The position numbers and the translations under genes were made by a program. Shown piece by piece: positions 50,738-58,322 of a DNA stretch of 64,000 nucleotides. Under the pieces are notes generated by a model. That model had not been told where the DNA came from and made no database searches. It saw only the letters and a program-made list of their open reading frames with translations. Source of the stretch: Nioella sp965215655 (GTDB lineage Bacteria; Pseudomonadota; Alphaproteobacteria; Rhodobacterales; Rhodobacteraceae); assembly GCF_965215655.1 (NCBI RefSeq), contig NZ_OZ244111.1:3224001-3288000 (forward strand). The letters run 5' to 3'. Position 1 is the stretch's first letter, and each line of letters starts with the position of its first letter.

Positions 50738-50758
50738 GCGGGGGGCGCTGCCCCCCGC
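50738..50758 (+). promoter_or_regulatory. GC-rich stem-loop between cobU and the phosphatase gene
   Basis: Arms GCGGGGGGC and GCCCCCCGC pair around a short loop just before the dispersed motif copy C. It may end or attenuate the cobU message; no T-run directly after it. Confidence 0.5.
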
Positions 50759-50796
50759 ACCCCCCGAGGTATTTTTACCAAGATGAAAGGGAAGGG
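50756..50796 (+). repeat. Dispersed intergenic motif, copy C
   Basis: CGCACCCCCCGAGGTATTTT then TACCAAGATGAAAGGGAAGG. It ends 9 bases before the GTG of the phosphatase gene and provides its purine-rich ribosome site, as copy B does for dut. Confidence 0.55.
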
Positions 50797-50804
50797 GCGG
50801 GCGC

Positions 50805-51383
50805 GTGACGGTCTGGCATTGGGTCCGGCACGGGCCAACGCATGAAAAAGCCTTTGTCGGGTGGCGGGATGTTCCGGCGGATTTGTCGGATACAGCGGTG
50901 ATTGCCCGGCTGGATGCGGAATTGCCGCGACCGGCGCTTGTCGTGTCCTCGGATCTGGTACGCGCCACGGCCACGGCGGATGTGCTGATGGAGGGTCGGC
51001 AGCGATTACCCAATGTGCCCGACATGCGCGAGTTCGATTTCGGGGATTGGGACGGGCTGCATTTCACGCAAGTATCCGAGCGCGACCCGGTGCTGAGCCG
51101 CCGTTATTGGGAGGAGCCCGGCGATGTCGCCCCGCCCAATGGCGAAAGCTGGAACGCGGCTGCGGCGCGGGTCGCGCCGTTTGTCGACCGGATGAACCGG
51201 GACCATCCGGAGGCCCATATCGTGGCGGTGGCCCATTTCGGGATCATCATGACGCAGATCGAGCGCGCCTCGGGCCTGTCCGCTTACGAGGTGCTTGGGC
51301 ACAGGATCGACAACCTCTCGGTCACGCGGCTGGTGCATGAGGGCGGTCTCTGGCGCGTCGAGACGATCAATCACCGTCCCTGA
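50805..51383 (+). CDS. Histidine phosphatase family protein (alpha-ribazole phosphatase CobC-like)
   Basis: A 192-aa phosphoglycerate-mutase-fold phosphatase. The N-terminal catalytic RHG is in WVRHGPTHEKAFVGW, the second His in VAVAHFGIIMTQI, and the mid-motif MREFDFGDWDGLHF is typical of CobC-like members. The GTG start at 50805 is the only one fitting the catalytic motif. Its place next to cobU supports a role in cobalamin assembly. Confidence 0.85.
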   Translation: MTVWHWVRHGPTHEKAFVGWRDVPADLSDTAVIARLDAELPRPALVVSSDLVRATATADVLMEGRQRLPNVPDMREFDFGDWDGLHFTQVSERDPVLSRRYWEEPGDVAPPNGESWNAAAARVAPFVDRMNRDHPEAHIVAVAHFGIIMTQIERASGLSAYEVLGHRIDNLSVTRLVHEGGLWRVETINHRP

Positions 51384-51465
51384 TGCGCCGCGTCAGCAAT
51401 TGGAATTGGACAGGCGCGTGCCCGCGGACCAAGCTGGCCGGACCGATTTTCAAATGGGTAGGACC

Positions 51466-52335
51466 ATGACCTACACGCTTCTGATTGCAGATAGATCCTA
51501 TTCCAGCTGGTCGCTGCGCGGCTGGCTCAGCTTTCGCGCCTTCGACATTCCGGTGAGCGTGAAATCCACCCGCATGTATTGCGACCAGTTCCGGCTGGAT
51601 CTGGAGGCGTTCGCACCCGGCAACCGCACTGTGCCGATCGTCAAGACGCCCACCGGCGGGCTGCTGACCGATTCCATTGCCATCGCCTGGCACCTCGACC
51701 GGGCTTTCCCCGATAAGGGCCCGCTGCCTGCCGATCCCAATGCCCGCGCCCACGCCATGAGCCTGATTGCCGAGATGCATTCAGGTTTCACCGGCCTGCG
51801 CGGGGCCTGCCCGATGAACCTGCGCACGGGGTGGGAGGGGTTTGAGGTGACCGACGCGGTCCGCGAAGATCTGGAGCGGCTGGAGCGGGTCTGGGGCGAG
51901 GCGCTGGAGGCCCATGGGGGCCCGTGGCTCTGCGGAGATTACTCACTGGCCGATGTGTTCTTTGCCCCCGTCGCCACCCGCATCCTGACCTACGGCCTGC
52001 CGGTGTCGGACCAAGCGTTGGCCTATGCTGGGGCCCATGTGGCGCATCCCGCGTTCCGCCGTTGGCGGGCCATGGGGCTGGTCGAGGGGCCGGAACAACC
52101 CGCCTACGAGATGGGGCTGCCGCGTTGCGCCTTTCCAGCGCCCGAACCACTGCCGGCCCGCGCCGTCGATCATGGCCCATCCGAGAACACCGCCTGCCCC
52201 TATTCCGGCGACCCGGTCACGGATTTCATGGAAATGGATGGGCGCATCTTCGGCTTCTGCAACCCGTTTTGCCGCGACAAGACCGTGGCCGACCCTGAGG
52301 CCTGGCCGGACTTCATGGGTGTTTACCAATCGTAA
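51466..52335 (+). CDS. Glutathione S-transferase family protein
   Basis: A 289-aa thioredoxin-fold transferase. The N-terminal ADRSYSSWSLRGWLSF carries the Ser-containing active-site loop, followed by NRTVPIVKTPTGGLLTDSIAIAWHLDRAFP. It is longer than usual GSTs because of a C-terminal extension with paired Cys (TACPYSGDPVTDFM, FGFCNPFCRDKT) that resembles a small metal- or thiol-binding motif. The ATG at 51466 is chosen over upstream frames. Function unknown. Confidence 0.85.
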   Translation: MTYTLLIADRSYSSWSLRGWLSFRAFDIPVSVKSTRMYCDQFRLDLEAFAPGNRTVPIVKTPTGGLLTDSIAIAWHLDRAFPDKGPLPADPNARAHAMSLIAEMHSGFTGLRGACPMNLRTGWEGFEVTDAVREDLERLERVWGEALEAHGGPWLCGDYSLADVFFAPVATRILTYGLPVSDQALAYAGAHVAHPAFRRWRAMGLVEGPEQPAYEMGLPRCAFPAPEPLPARAVDHGPSENTACPYSGDPVTDFMEMDGRIFGFCNPFCRDKTVADPEAWPDFMGVYQS

Positions 52336-52359
52336 AGGGTTTTCGGGCAAGCGTTAACC

Positions 52360-53898
52360 ATGCCGGACGCGACCCGACCCGAAAGCCTTGCGCGCACCTA
52401 CACCGTCGCCTTCGAAGGGTTGGAGGCCCGGCGGGTCGAGGTGCAATGCGCCATCACCCCGGGCCTGCCTGCCTTTTCCATCGTGGGCCTGCCCGACCGC
52501 GCCGTGGGCGAAGCGCGCGACCGTGTGCGCACGGCGCTGTCCACCATGGCCATCGCGCTGCCGTCCAAGCGCGTCACCATCAACCTGTCGCCCGCCGATC
52601 TGCCCAAGGAAGGATCGCATTTCGACCTGCCGATTGCGCTGGCCCTGCTTGGCGCTTTGGGGATCGTCCCGCGAGAGCGGGTCGAAGCGGCGATGAGCCT
52701 TGGGGAAATGTCGCTCGATGGGACCCTGGTACCCGTCATCGGCGCGCTGCCCACGGCGCTGGCGGCGGGCGAGGACGGGCGGGCGCTCTTCTGCCCGGCC
52801 GCCTGCGGGGCCGAGGCCGCCTGGGTCGGCGCAACCCCGGTCTTCGCGGGCCGCAATCTGGCCGAGATCATCGGCCACCTGACCGACCGCGCGCCCCTGC
52901 CGCCTGCCGAACCGGGCGAGGTGCTGAGCGAGCAGACCGGCAAGGACCTGCGCGAGGTGCGCGGGCAGGAACGCGCCAAGCGCGCGCTGGAGATTGCCGC
53001 CGCCGGGCGGCATCATTTTCTGATGGTGGGCGCGCCGGGGTCCGGCAAATCCATGCTTGCCGCGCGCCTGCCCGACCTCTTGCCGCCACTCACTGCCGCC
53101 GAGGCGCTGGAAACCTCTATGATCCATTCGCTGGCGGGGCTACTGGACGAGGGCGGCATTTCCCGAACCCGGCCCTATCGCGCGCCGCATCACACCGCCT
53201 CTATGCCCGCCATCGTGGGGGGTGGGCGACACGCCAAACCGGGGGAAATCAGCCTCGCCCATAACGGGGTGCTCTTCCTTGATGAATTCCCCGAATACCC
53301 CCGGCAGGTGCTGGAAACCCTGCGTCAGCCGATTGAAACCGGCGACGTGGTGGTGGCCCGTGCCAATGCGCATGTGACCTATCCCTGCCGGTTCCTGCTG
53401 CTGGCGGCTGCCAATCCCTGCCGCTGCGGGCATCTATATGACGCCGATCAGGCCTGTGGACGCGCGCCCTTATGTGGCGAGGATTACTTGGGCCGCATCT
53501 CCGGCCCGCTGATGGACCGGTTCGATTTGCGGCTGGAGGTGCCGCCAGTGGGGTTCACCGATCTCGACCTGCCGCCATCGGGCGATGACAGCGCCACGGT
53601 GGCTGCCCGGATCGCCGCCGCCCGCGACCGGCAGACTGCGCGATTCGAGGCGCTCGGGTCCAAGGCCCGCGTCAATGCCGATGCCGAAGGCGCGCTGCTC
53701 GATCAGATTGCGGAACCCGATGCCGAAGGTCGCGACATGCTGGTCAAGGCCGCCGAACGGTTCCGCCTGTCGGCGCGTGGCTATCACAGGGTCTTGCGGG
53801 TGGCGCGCACGATTGCCGATCTGGAAGGGGCGGACGCCGTGCGCATGCCCCATATCGCCGAGGCCCTGGGGTTCCGGCTGATCGCGGGCAAGAACTAG
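52360..53898 (+). CDS. comM: YifB family Mg chelatase-like AAA+ ATPase (ComM)
   Basis: A 512-aa protein. The N-terminal Lon-protease-like domain covers about residues 1-190; the AAA+ domain has Walker A GAPGSGKSMLAARLPDLLPP and Walker B NGVLFLDEFPEYPRQVLETL. The C-terminal Mg-chelatase-like part ends ARTIADLEGADAVRMPHIAEALGFR. ComM acts as a branch-migration helicase during natural transformation. Its stop shares the palindrome CTAG with the convergent hydrolase. Confidence 0.94.
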   Translation: MPDATRPESLARTYTVAFEGLEARRVEVQCAITPGLPAFSIVGLPDRAVGEARDRVRTALSTMAIALPSKRVTINLSPADLPKEGSHFDLPIALALLGALGIVPRERVEAAMSLGEMSLDGTLVPVIGALPTALAAGEDGRALFCPAACGAEAAWVGATPVFAGRNLAEIIGHLTDRAPLPPAEPGEVLSEQTGKDLREVRGQERAKRALEIAAAGRHHFLMVGAPGSGKSMLAARLPDLLPPLTAAEALETSMIHSLAGLLDEGGISRTRPYRAPHHTASMPAIVGGGRHAKPGEISLAHNGVLFLDEFPEYPRQVLETLRQPIETGDVVVARANAHVTYPCRFLLLAAANPCRCGHLYDADQACGRAPLCGEDYLGRISGPLMDRFDLRLEVPPVGFTDLDLPPSGDDSATVAARIAAARDRQTARFEALGSKARVNADAEGALLDQIAEPDAEGRDMLVKAAERFRLSARGYHRVLRVARTIADLEGADAVRMPHIAEALGFRLIAGKN

Positions 53899-54776
53899 CG
53901 GATTGCGGCGGCCATCTGGTCGAGCGTGGCGTCTGCTTCGGGCAGCAGCCAGCCGGGAAAGATCGGCCAGACATGTGGCAGGCCGGGCGCAATGGTCAGA
54001 TGCGTCTCCACCCCCTGCCTCTGCAACAGGTCCACCATGCGGCGGCTGTCATCGAGCAGGACCTCGCCATCCCCCACCCAGACATGCACAGGCCCGGCAC
54101 CGGGAAACTGCGCGTAAAGCGCGCTGGCGCGCGGGTCTTGCGGATCGGCCCCGTCCAGATAGCCAAGCGCGGACACCCGGATGCCTTCGGGCGGCAGCAC
54201 AACCTCGCTGGCGTCATTCGATTGCAGGCTGTCGCCGGTCATGGCCAGGTCCGTCAGGGGGGACAGAACCAGCGTGGCCAGCGGCTGCGGCAGGTCGGGT
54301 TCAGCACAGATCATCGCCAGCAGTGACAGGGCGAGCCCGCCGCCCGCGCTGTCGCCCGCCAGGATCACCGGACCTTGCGCCGCCATCTGCCGGTACAGGC
54401 GCAAGGCGGCCTCGGGCGCGGCTGGAAAGGGCGATTCGGGCGCAAGCGGGTAATGCGGCACCAACGCACCGCCGCCGATGCGCTTGACCAGCCGTCCGGC
54501 AAGACCCTTATGGGTGCGGTGGCTGCCGAAGACATAGGCCCCGCCATGCAGGTAGAGCAGCTGTGGCCCGGTGGAATCGCCAAGCTCCAGCACCTCCATC
54601 CCGGCGCGTTCGGTCCAGCGCTGCGGGACACCGCGCGGGATCGGGCACAGGATTCGGCACTGCCATTCAAACCGTCGGCGGACCCGTGTCGCCGCGTCCT
54701 GCCGGGCCAGACGGTTCAGCGCGGGCCGCTCGATCCATCGCAGCCAGGTGTTGAGCAGCCGCGCGCGGGCACTCAT
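53895..54776 (-). CDS. Alpha/beta hydrolase (hormone-sensitive lipase family)
   Basis: A 293-aa esterase-like hydrolase. The oxyanion motif HGGAYVFGSH and nucleophile motif LAGDSAGGGLAL (Ser in GDSAG) are followed by the acidic VWVGDGEVLLDDS and the His in GLPHVWPIFPGW. The substrate is unknown. It overlaps gshB by 4 bases on the same strand, so they are co-translated. Confidence 0.88.
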   Translation of the reverse strand: MSARARLLNTWLRWIERPALNRLARQDAATRVRRRFEWQCRILCPIPRGVPQRWTERAGMEVLELGDSTGPQLLYLHGGAYVFGSHRTHKGLAGRLVKRIGGGALVPHYPLAPESPFPAAPEAALRLYRQMAAQGPVILAGDSAGGGLALSLLAMICAEPDLPQPLATLVLSPLTDLAMTGDSLQSNDASEVVLPPEGIRVSALGYLDGADPQDPRASALYAQFPGAGPVHVWVGDGEVLLDDSRRMVDLLQRQGVETHLTIAPGLPHVWPIFPGWLLPEADATLDQMAAAIR

Positions 54777-55714
54777 GTGACGCGCGCTTCGATGGCCTGC
54801 CAGATCTTCTCGGCAATGTTGATCCCGTCGAAGCGTTCCAGTTCCTGGATGCCGGTGGGAGAGGTCACGTTGATCTCGGTCAGCCAGCCGCCGATCACGT
54901 CAATTCCCACGAATATCTGCCCCTTCTCGCGCAGGAGCGGGCCGATGCGGGTACAGATCTCGCGGTCGCGGTCGGTCAGGGCCACCTTCTCGGGCCGCCC
55001 GCCCACATGCATGTTGGACCGGGTCTCGCCCTTGGCAGGGACGCGGTTGATTGCACCCACGGGTTCGCCATCGACCAGAATCACCCGCTTGTCGCCCGCC
55101 GAGACATCGGGCAGGAATTTCTGCGCGATCAGCGGCTCGCGGTTGATACCGGTGAAAAGCTCGTGCAGCGAATTGAGGTTGCGGTCATTGGGGTCGAGGC
55201 GGAAGACCCCGGCCCCGCCGTTGCCGTAAAGCGGCTTGAGGATGATGTCGCCATGCTTGTGCTTGAAGGCCTTCAAGGTCTCCAGATCGCGGGCGATGGT
55301 GGTGGGCGGCGTGAGGTCGGGGAAATCTAGGACCAGCAGTTTTTCCGGGAAGTTGCGGACCCAGAACGGGTCATTCACCACCAGCGTATCGGGATGGACA
55401 CGTTCAAGGATATGGGTGGTGGTGATGTAGCCCATGTCGAAGGGCGGATCCTGGCGCAGCCAGACCACGTCCCAATCGGCAAGGTCGATCTCCTGCATAT
55501 CGCCAATGCTGAAATGATCGCCCTGCACGCGCCGCACGGTCAGCGGCCAACCCCGCGCGGTCACCCGGCCTTCCTGATAGGCGAGCATGTCGGGCGTATA
55601 GTAGAACAGCTCATGACCCCGCGCCTGCGCCTCTTCGGCGATGCGGAACGTGCTGTCAGCGTCGATATTGATCGGACCGATCGGGTCCATCTGGATGGCA
55701 ACCTTGAGGGGCAT
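54773..55714 (-). CDS. gshB: Glutathione synthase
   Basis: A 313-aa ATP-grasp enzyme that adds Gly to gamma-glutamylcysteine. MPLKVAIQMDPIGPINIDAD is the family N-terminus, PLYGNGGAGVFRLDPNDRNL the Gly-rich ATP loop, and GIDVIGGWLTEINVTSPTGI the metal/substrate end. The start is the ATG at 55714; an in-frame ATG at 55744 lies upstream. It is upstream of the hydrolase and 74 bases after yraN. Confidence 0.96.
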   Translation of the reverse strand: MPLKVAIQMDPIGPINIDADSTFRIAEEAQARGHELFYYTPDMLAYQEGRVTARGWPLTVRRVQGDHFSIGDMQEIDLADWDVVWLRQDPPFDMGYITTTHILERVHPDTLVVNDPFWVRNFPEKLLVLDFPDLTPPTTIARDLETLKAFKHKHGDIILKPLYGNGGAGVFRLDPNDRNLNSLHELFTGINREPLIAQKFLPDVSAGDKRVILVDGEPVGAINRVPAKGETRSNMHVGGRPEKVALTDRDREICTRIGPLLREKGQIFVGIDVIGGWLTEINVTSPTGIQELERFDGINIAEKIWQAIEARVT

Positions 55715-55788
55715 GCGGCGTCTCCAATCCCACGTGTTGCGCATTCATGACCCGTGACGCCGAAAGGTGCAATGCCGTCGATGTGCCC

Positions 55789-56142
55789 CTATGCACAGAG
55801 GACATTCGGCAGAATGTCGATTTCCCCATGATGGTCCAGCAGTGCCACATCGACCCGGCAATCGGTATTGGCACCCGCCGGAAGATGTCCGATAAAGTCT
55901 TCGGCACTCCGGTATATGCGATGCAATTGGCGTTGAGACAGGCCTTCGGCGGCCCGCGCATGACTGCGGCTTTTCTTGACCTCGATGAACACAACCGTGC
56001 CGTCCTTTTCCGCCACAAGGTCGATCTCCCCGGCCTTGCCGCGCCAACGGCGGGACAGGATCGTATGACCGTCACGCACATATCGACGGGACACCTGGTC
56101 TTCTGCCGAAAGCCCGGCATGATAACTGATTGTTCCGCTCAT
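55789..56142 (-). CDS. YraN family protein (UPF0102)
   Basis: A 117-aa protein with a restriction-endonuclease-like fold: GEIDLVAEKDGTVVFIEVKK contains the D...ExK-like residues, and QLHRIYRSAEDFI follows. It probably has a DNA- or RNA-related function, unproven. The start overlaps the rsmI stop by 4 bases. Confidence 0.9.
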   Translation of the reverse strand: MSGTISYHAGLSAEDQVSRRYVRDGHTILSRRWRGKAGEIDLVAEKDGTVVFIEVKKSRSHARAAEGLSQRQLHRIYRSAEDFIGHLPAGANTDCRVDVALLDHHGEIDILPNVLCA

Positions 56143-57023
56143 CCATCTTTCTCCAGCGTCAGCGCCGCCTGGTAGACGTCGCGTTTCTTCAGCCCCAGAT
56201 CGGCAGCGACCTGCGCCGCCGCGTCCTTGACCGACAGTGTCGCCAGCGCCGCGCGCAAAGCGTCTTCCATCGTTTCCACGCTCGCCTGAACCGGTGCGCC
56301 CTTGCCGATGACGACGACAATTTCGCCCTTCAAAACCCGATCCGCGATGTTATTTCGAACCTCATCCACGCTGCCGCGCAAGACCTCTTCGAAGCGCTTG
56401 GTTAATTCCCGGCACAACGCCATTGGCCGCTCGCCCCCGAAGGTATCGGACAAAACATCTAACAATCGGTGAACGCGACGCGGCGACTCATAAAGAATGA
56501 TCGTCGCCCCGACCGGCGCAAGATCTGCCAGCCAGCTTGTCATCGCGCCCTTGGCCTGCGGCGGGAAACCCGCGAACAGAAACCGGTCGCTTGGCAGGCC
56601 GGACACGCTGAGCGCCGCCAGCACGGCAGAGGCGCCCGGCGCGGCGATCACCGGCAAGCCGTCCTCGATCATGCCACGGGCCAGCTGATAGCCGGGATCG
56701 GCCACCAGCGGCGTGCCTGCTTCGGACACATAAGCCACGGATTTTCCCGCCGCGACCATCGCGGCCAGCCTGTCCCGCGCGCCGGGGCCGCTGTGATCGT
56801 GATAGGCGATCAGCGGGCGACCGGCGACGGCAAGCCCGTGGATCTCCATCAGCTTGCGGGCAGTGCGGGTATCCTCGGCGGCGATCACATCGGCAGAGGC
56901 CAGAATATCCAGTGCCCTCAGGGTGATATCCCGCGCCGCCCCAATCGGCGTTGCCACGAGGTAAAGCCCCGGATCAAGCCGGGAGGCGCGGGGCGCACCG
57001 GCGGTTGCAAGCTGATCGGACAT
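56139..57023 (-). CDS. rsmI: 16S rRNA (cytidine(1402)-2'-O)-methyltransferase
   Basis: A 294-aa SAM-dependent methyltransferase of the tetrapyrrole-methylase fold. Landmarks are LYLVATPIGAARDITLRALDIL, ADVIAAEDTRTARKLM, VAYVSEAGTPLVADPGYQLA and TIILYESPRRVHRLLDVL. RsmI 2'-O-methylates C1402 in the ribosomal decoding centre. It is the first gene of rsmI-yraN-gshB-hydrolase, divergent from the LpoA-like gene. Confidence 0.96.
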   Translation of the reverse strand: MSDQLATAGAPRASRLDPGLYLVATPIGAARDITLRALDILASADVIAAEDTRTARKLMEIHGLAVAGRPLIAYHDHSGPGARDRLAAMVAAGKSVAYVSEAGTPLVADPGYQLARGMIEDGLPVIAAPGASAVLAALSVSGLPSDRFLFAGFPPQAKGAMTSWLADLAPVGATIILYESPRRVHRLLDVLSDTFGGERPMALCRELTKRFEEVLRGSVDEVRNNIADRVLKGEIVVVIGKGAPVQASVETMEDALRAALATLSVKDAAAQVAADLGLKKRDVYQAALTLEKDG

Positions 57024-57109
57024 GGGCTGGCCTCTTGGCGTTTACTTGTTTCGCGTGACCGCGTAGGGTCCGTCCGACCCAATTTCGAGCCTTCTGGAGA
57101 CGGCCCCGT

Positions 57110-58279
57110 ATGTTCCCTACTTTCCGCATGTTCCGCAAGTCACGCCGCTTTGTTCTGCTGGCGCTTTGCGCCGGTGTCCTCGCCGCCTGTCAGGTTGGCG
57201 TTCCCGGCGGCAGCGGTCCGCGGGTGCGCGCGGGCGCCCCGATTCAGGTCGCGCTGCTGCTGCCCTACGGCTCTGCCAGCGCGGGCGATGAGATCGTGGC
57301 CCGCAGCCTGGAAAACGCCGCCCGGCTCGCCGCATCGGAGTTCGAAGGCGTGGAGCTGGAAATCACCGTCTATAATACCGCGGCGGACCCGGCGCAGGCC
57401 GCCACGGTGGCGCGACAGGCCATTCAGCAGGGGGCACGGGTCATCGTCGGTCCGTTGCGATCCGATGCCGCGGCGGCCGTGGGGGTCGCGGTCTCGAACA
57501 GCAATGTCGCGGTCCTGAGCTTCTCCAACAACACCGAGATCGCAGGCGGCAATGTCTTCGTTCTGGGCCATACGTTCGACAATACCGCCGCCCGGATCGC
57601 AAGATATGCCGTGCGCCAGGGCCGCAATCGCATTGTCATTCTGCACGCCCAGAACCTGGCGGGCGAAGTTGCGCGCGACGCGGTGCAACGGGCCGTGGCC
57701 AGCACTGGCGGCACCGTCGCGGGCGTAGTCAGCTACGAATTCTCACAGCAAGGCGTGGTGCAGGCGCTGCCCGAGGTGATGTCGACCATCCGCTCCTCTG
57801 ACGCGACCGGGCTGGTCATCACCGCCGAGGCCTCTGCCGCGCTGCCGCTCTTCGCACAGCTGCTGCCGGAAAACGGGCTGGATACCGAAGAGGTCCGCGT
57901 CATGGGCCTGACCCGGTGGGACGTGCCGTCGCAGACGCTGGAACTGTCCGGCCTTCAGGGCGGCTGGTTTGCCCTGCCCGATCCCGATGCCAATGCCGCC
58001 TTTGGCGCCCGCTATACCGCCGCCTATGGCGACGCGCCGCATGTGCTGGCCCCGATTGCCTATGACGCCATGCGCGCGATTGCCGAAACCGCTGCCGAGG
58101 CCGGTGCGATCGGCGTGACGGAACTGACCGCCTCCTCTGGCTTTGCTGGGGCGAACGGGGTATTCCGCCTGAGAGCCGATGGCACCATCGAACGGGCCAT
58201 GGCGATCGCAACGGTACTCGAAAACCAGGTTTCCATTATTGACCCTGCACCAGGACGCCTTGGCGCCTCCGGCTTCTGA
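57110..58279 (+). CDS. Penicillin-binding protein activator (LpoA-like lipoprotein)
   Basis: A 389-aa lipoprotein with lipobox LAAC (CAGVLAACQVG). The mature part has the type-1 periplasmic-binding fold (QVALLLPYGSASAGDEIVARS, ARVIVGPLRSDAAAAVGVAV, FSNNTEIAGGNVFVLGHT), as in LpoA, the outer-membrane activator of PBP1A. Divergence from rsmI with LpoA and YraN nearby is a widespread layout. Confidence 0.88.
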   Translation: MFPTFRMFRKSRRFVLLALCAGVLAACQVGVPGGSGPRVRAGAPIQVALLLPYGSASAGDEIVARSLENAARLAASEFEGVELEITVYNTAADPAQAATVARQAIQQGARVIVGPLRSDAAAAVGVAVSNSNVAVLSFSNNTEIAGGNVFVLGHTFDNTAARIARYAVRQGRNRIVILHAQNLAGEVARDAVQRAVASTGGTVAGVVSYEFSQQGVVQALPEVMSTIRSSDATGLVITAEASAALPLFAQLLPENGLDTEEVRVMGLTRWDVPSQTLELSGLQGGWFALPDPDANAAFGARYTAAYGDAPHVLAPIAYDAMRAIAETAAEAGAIGVTELTASSGFAGANGVFRLRADGTIERAMAIATVLENQVSIIDPAPGRLGASGF

Positions 58280-58322
58280 CCGGAACCCGCGCCTTCCCGC
58301 CAAAGGAACCGCCTCCGGGGAG

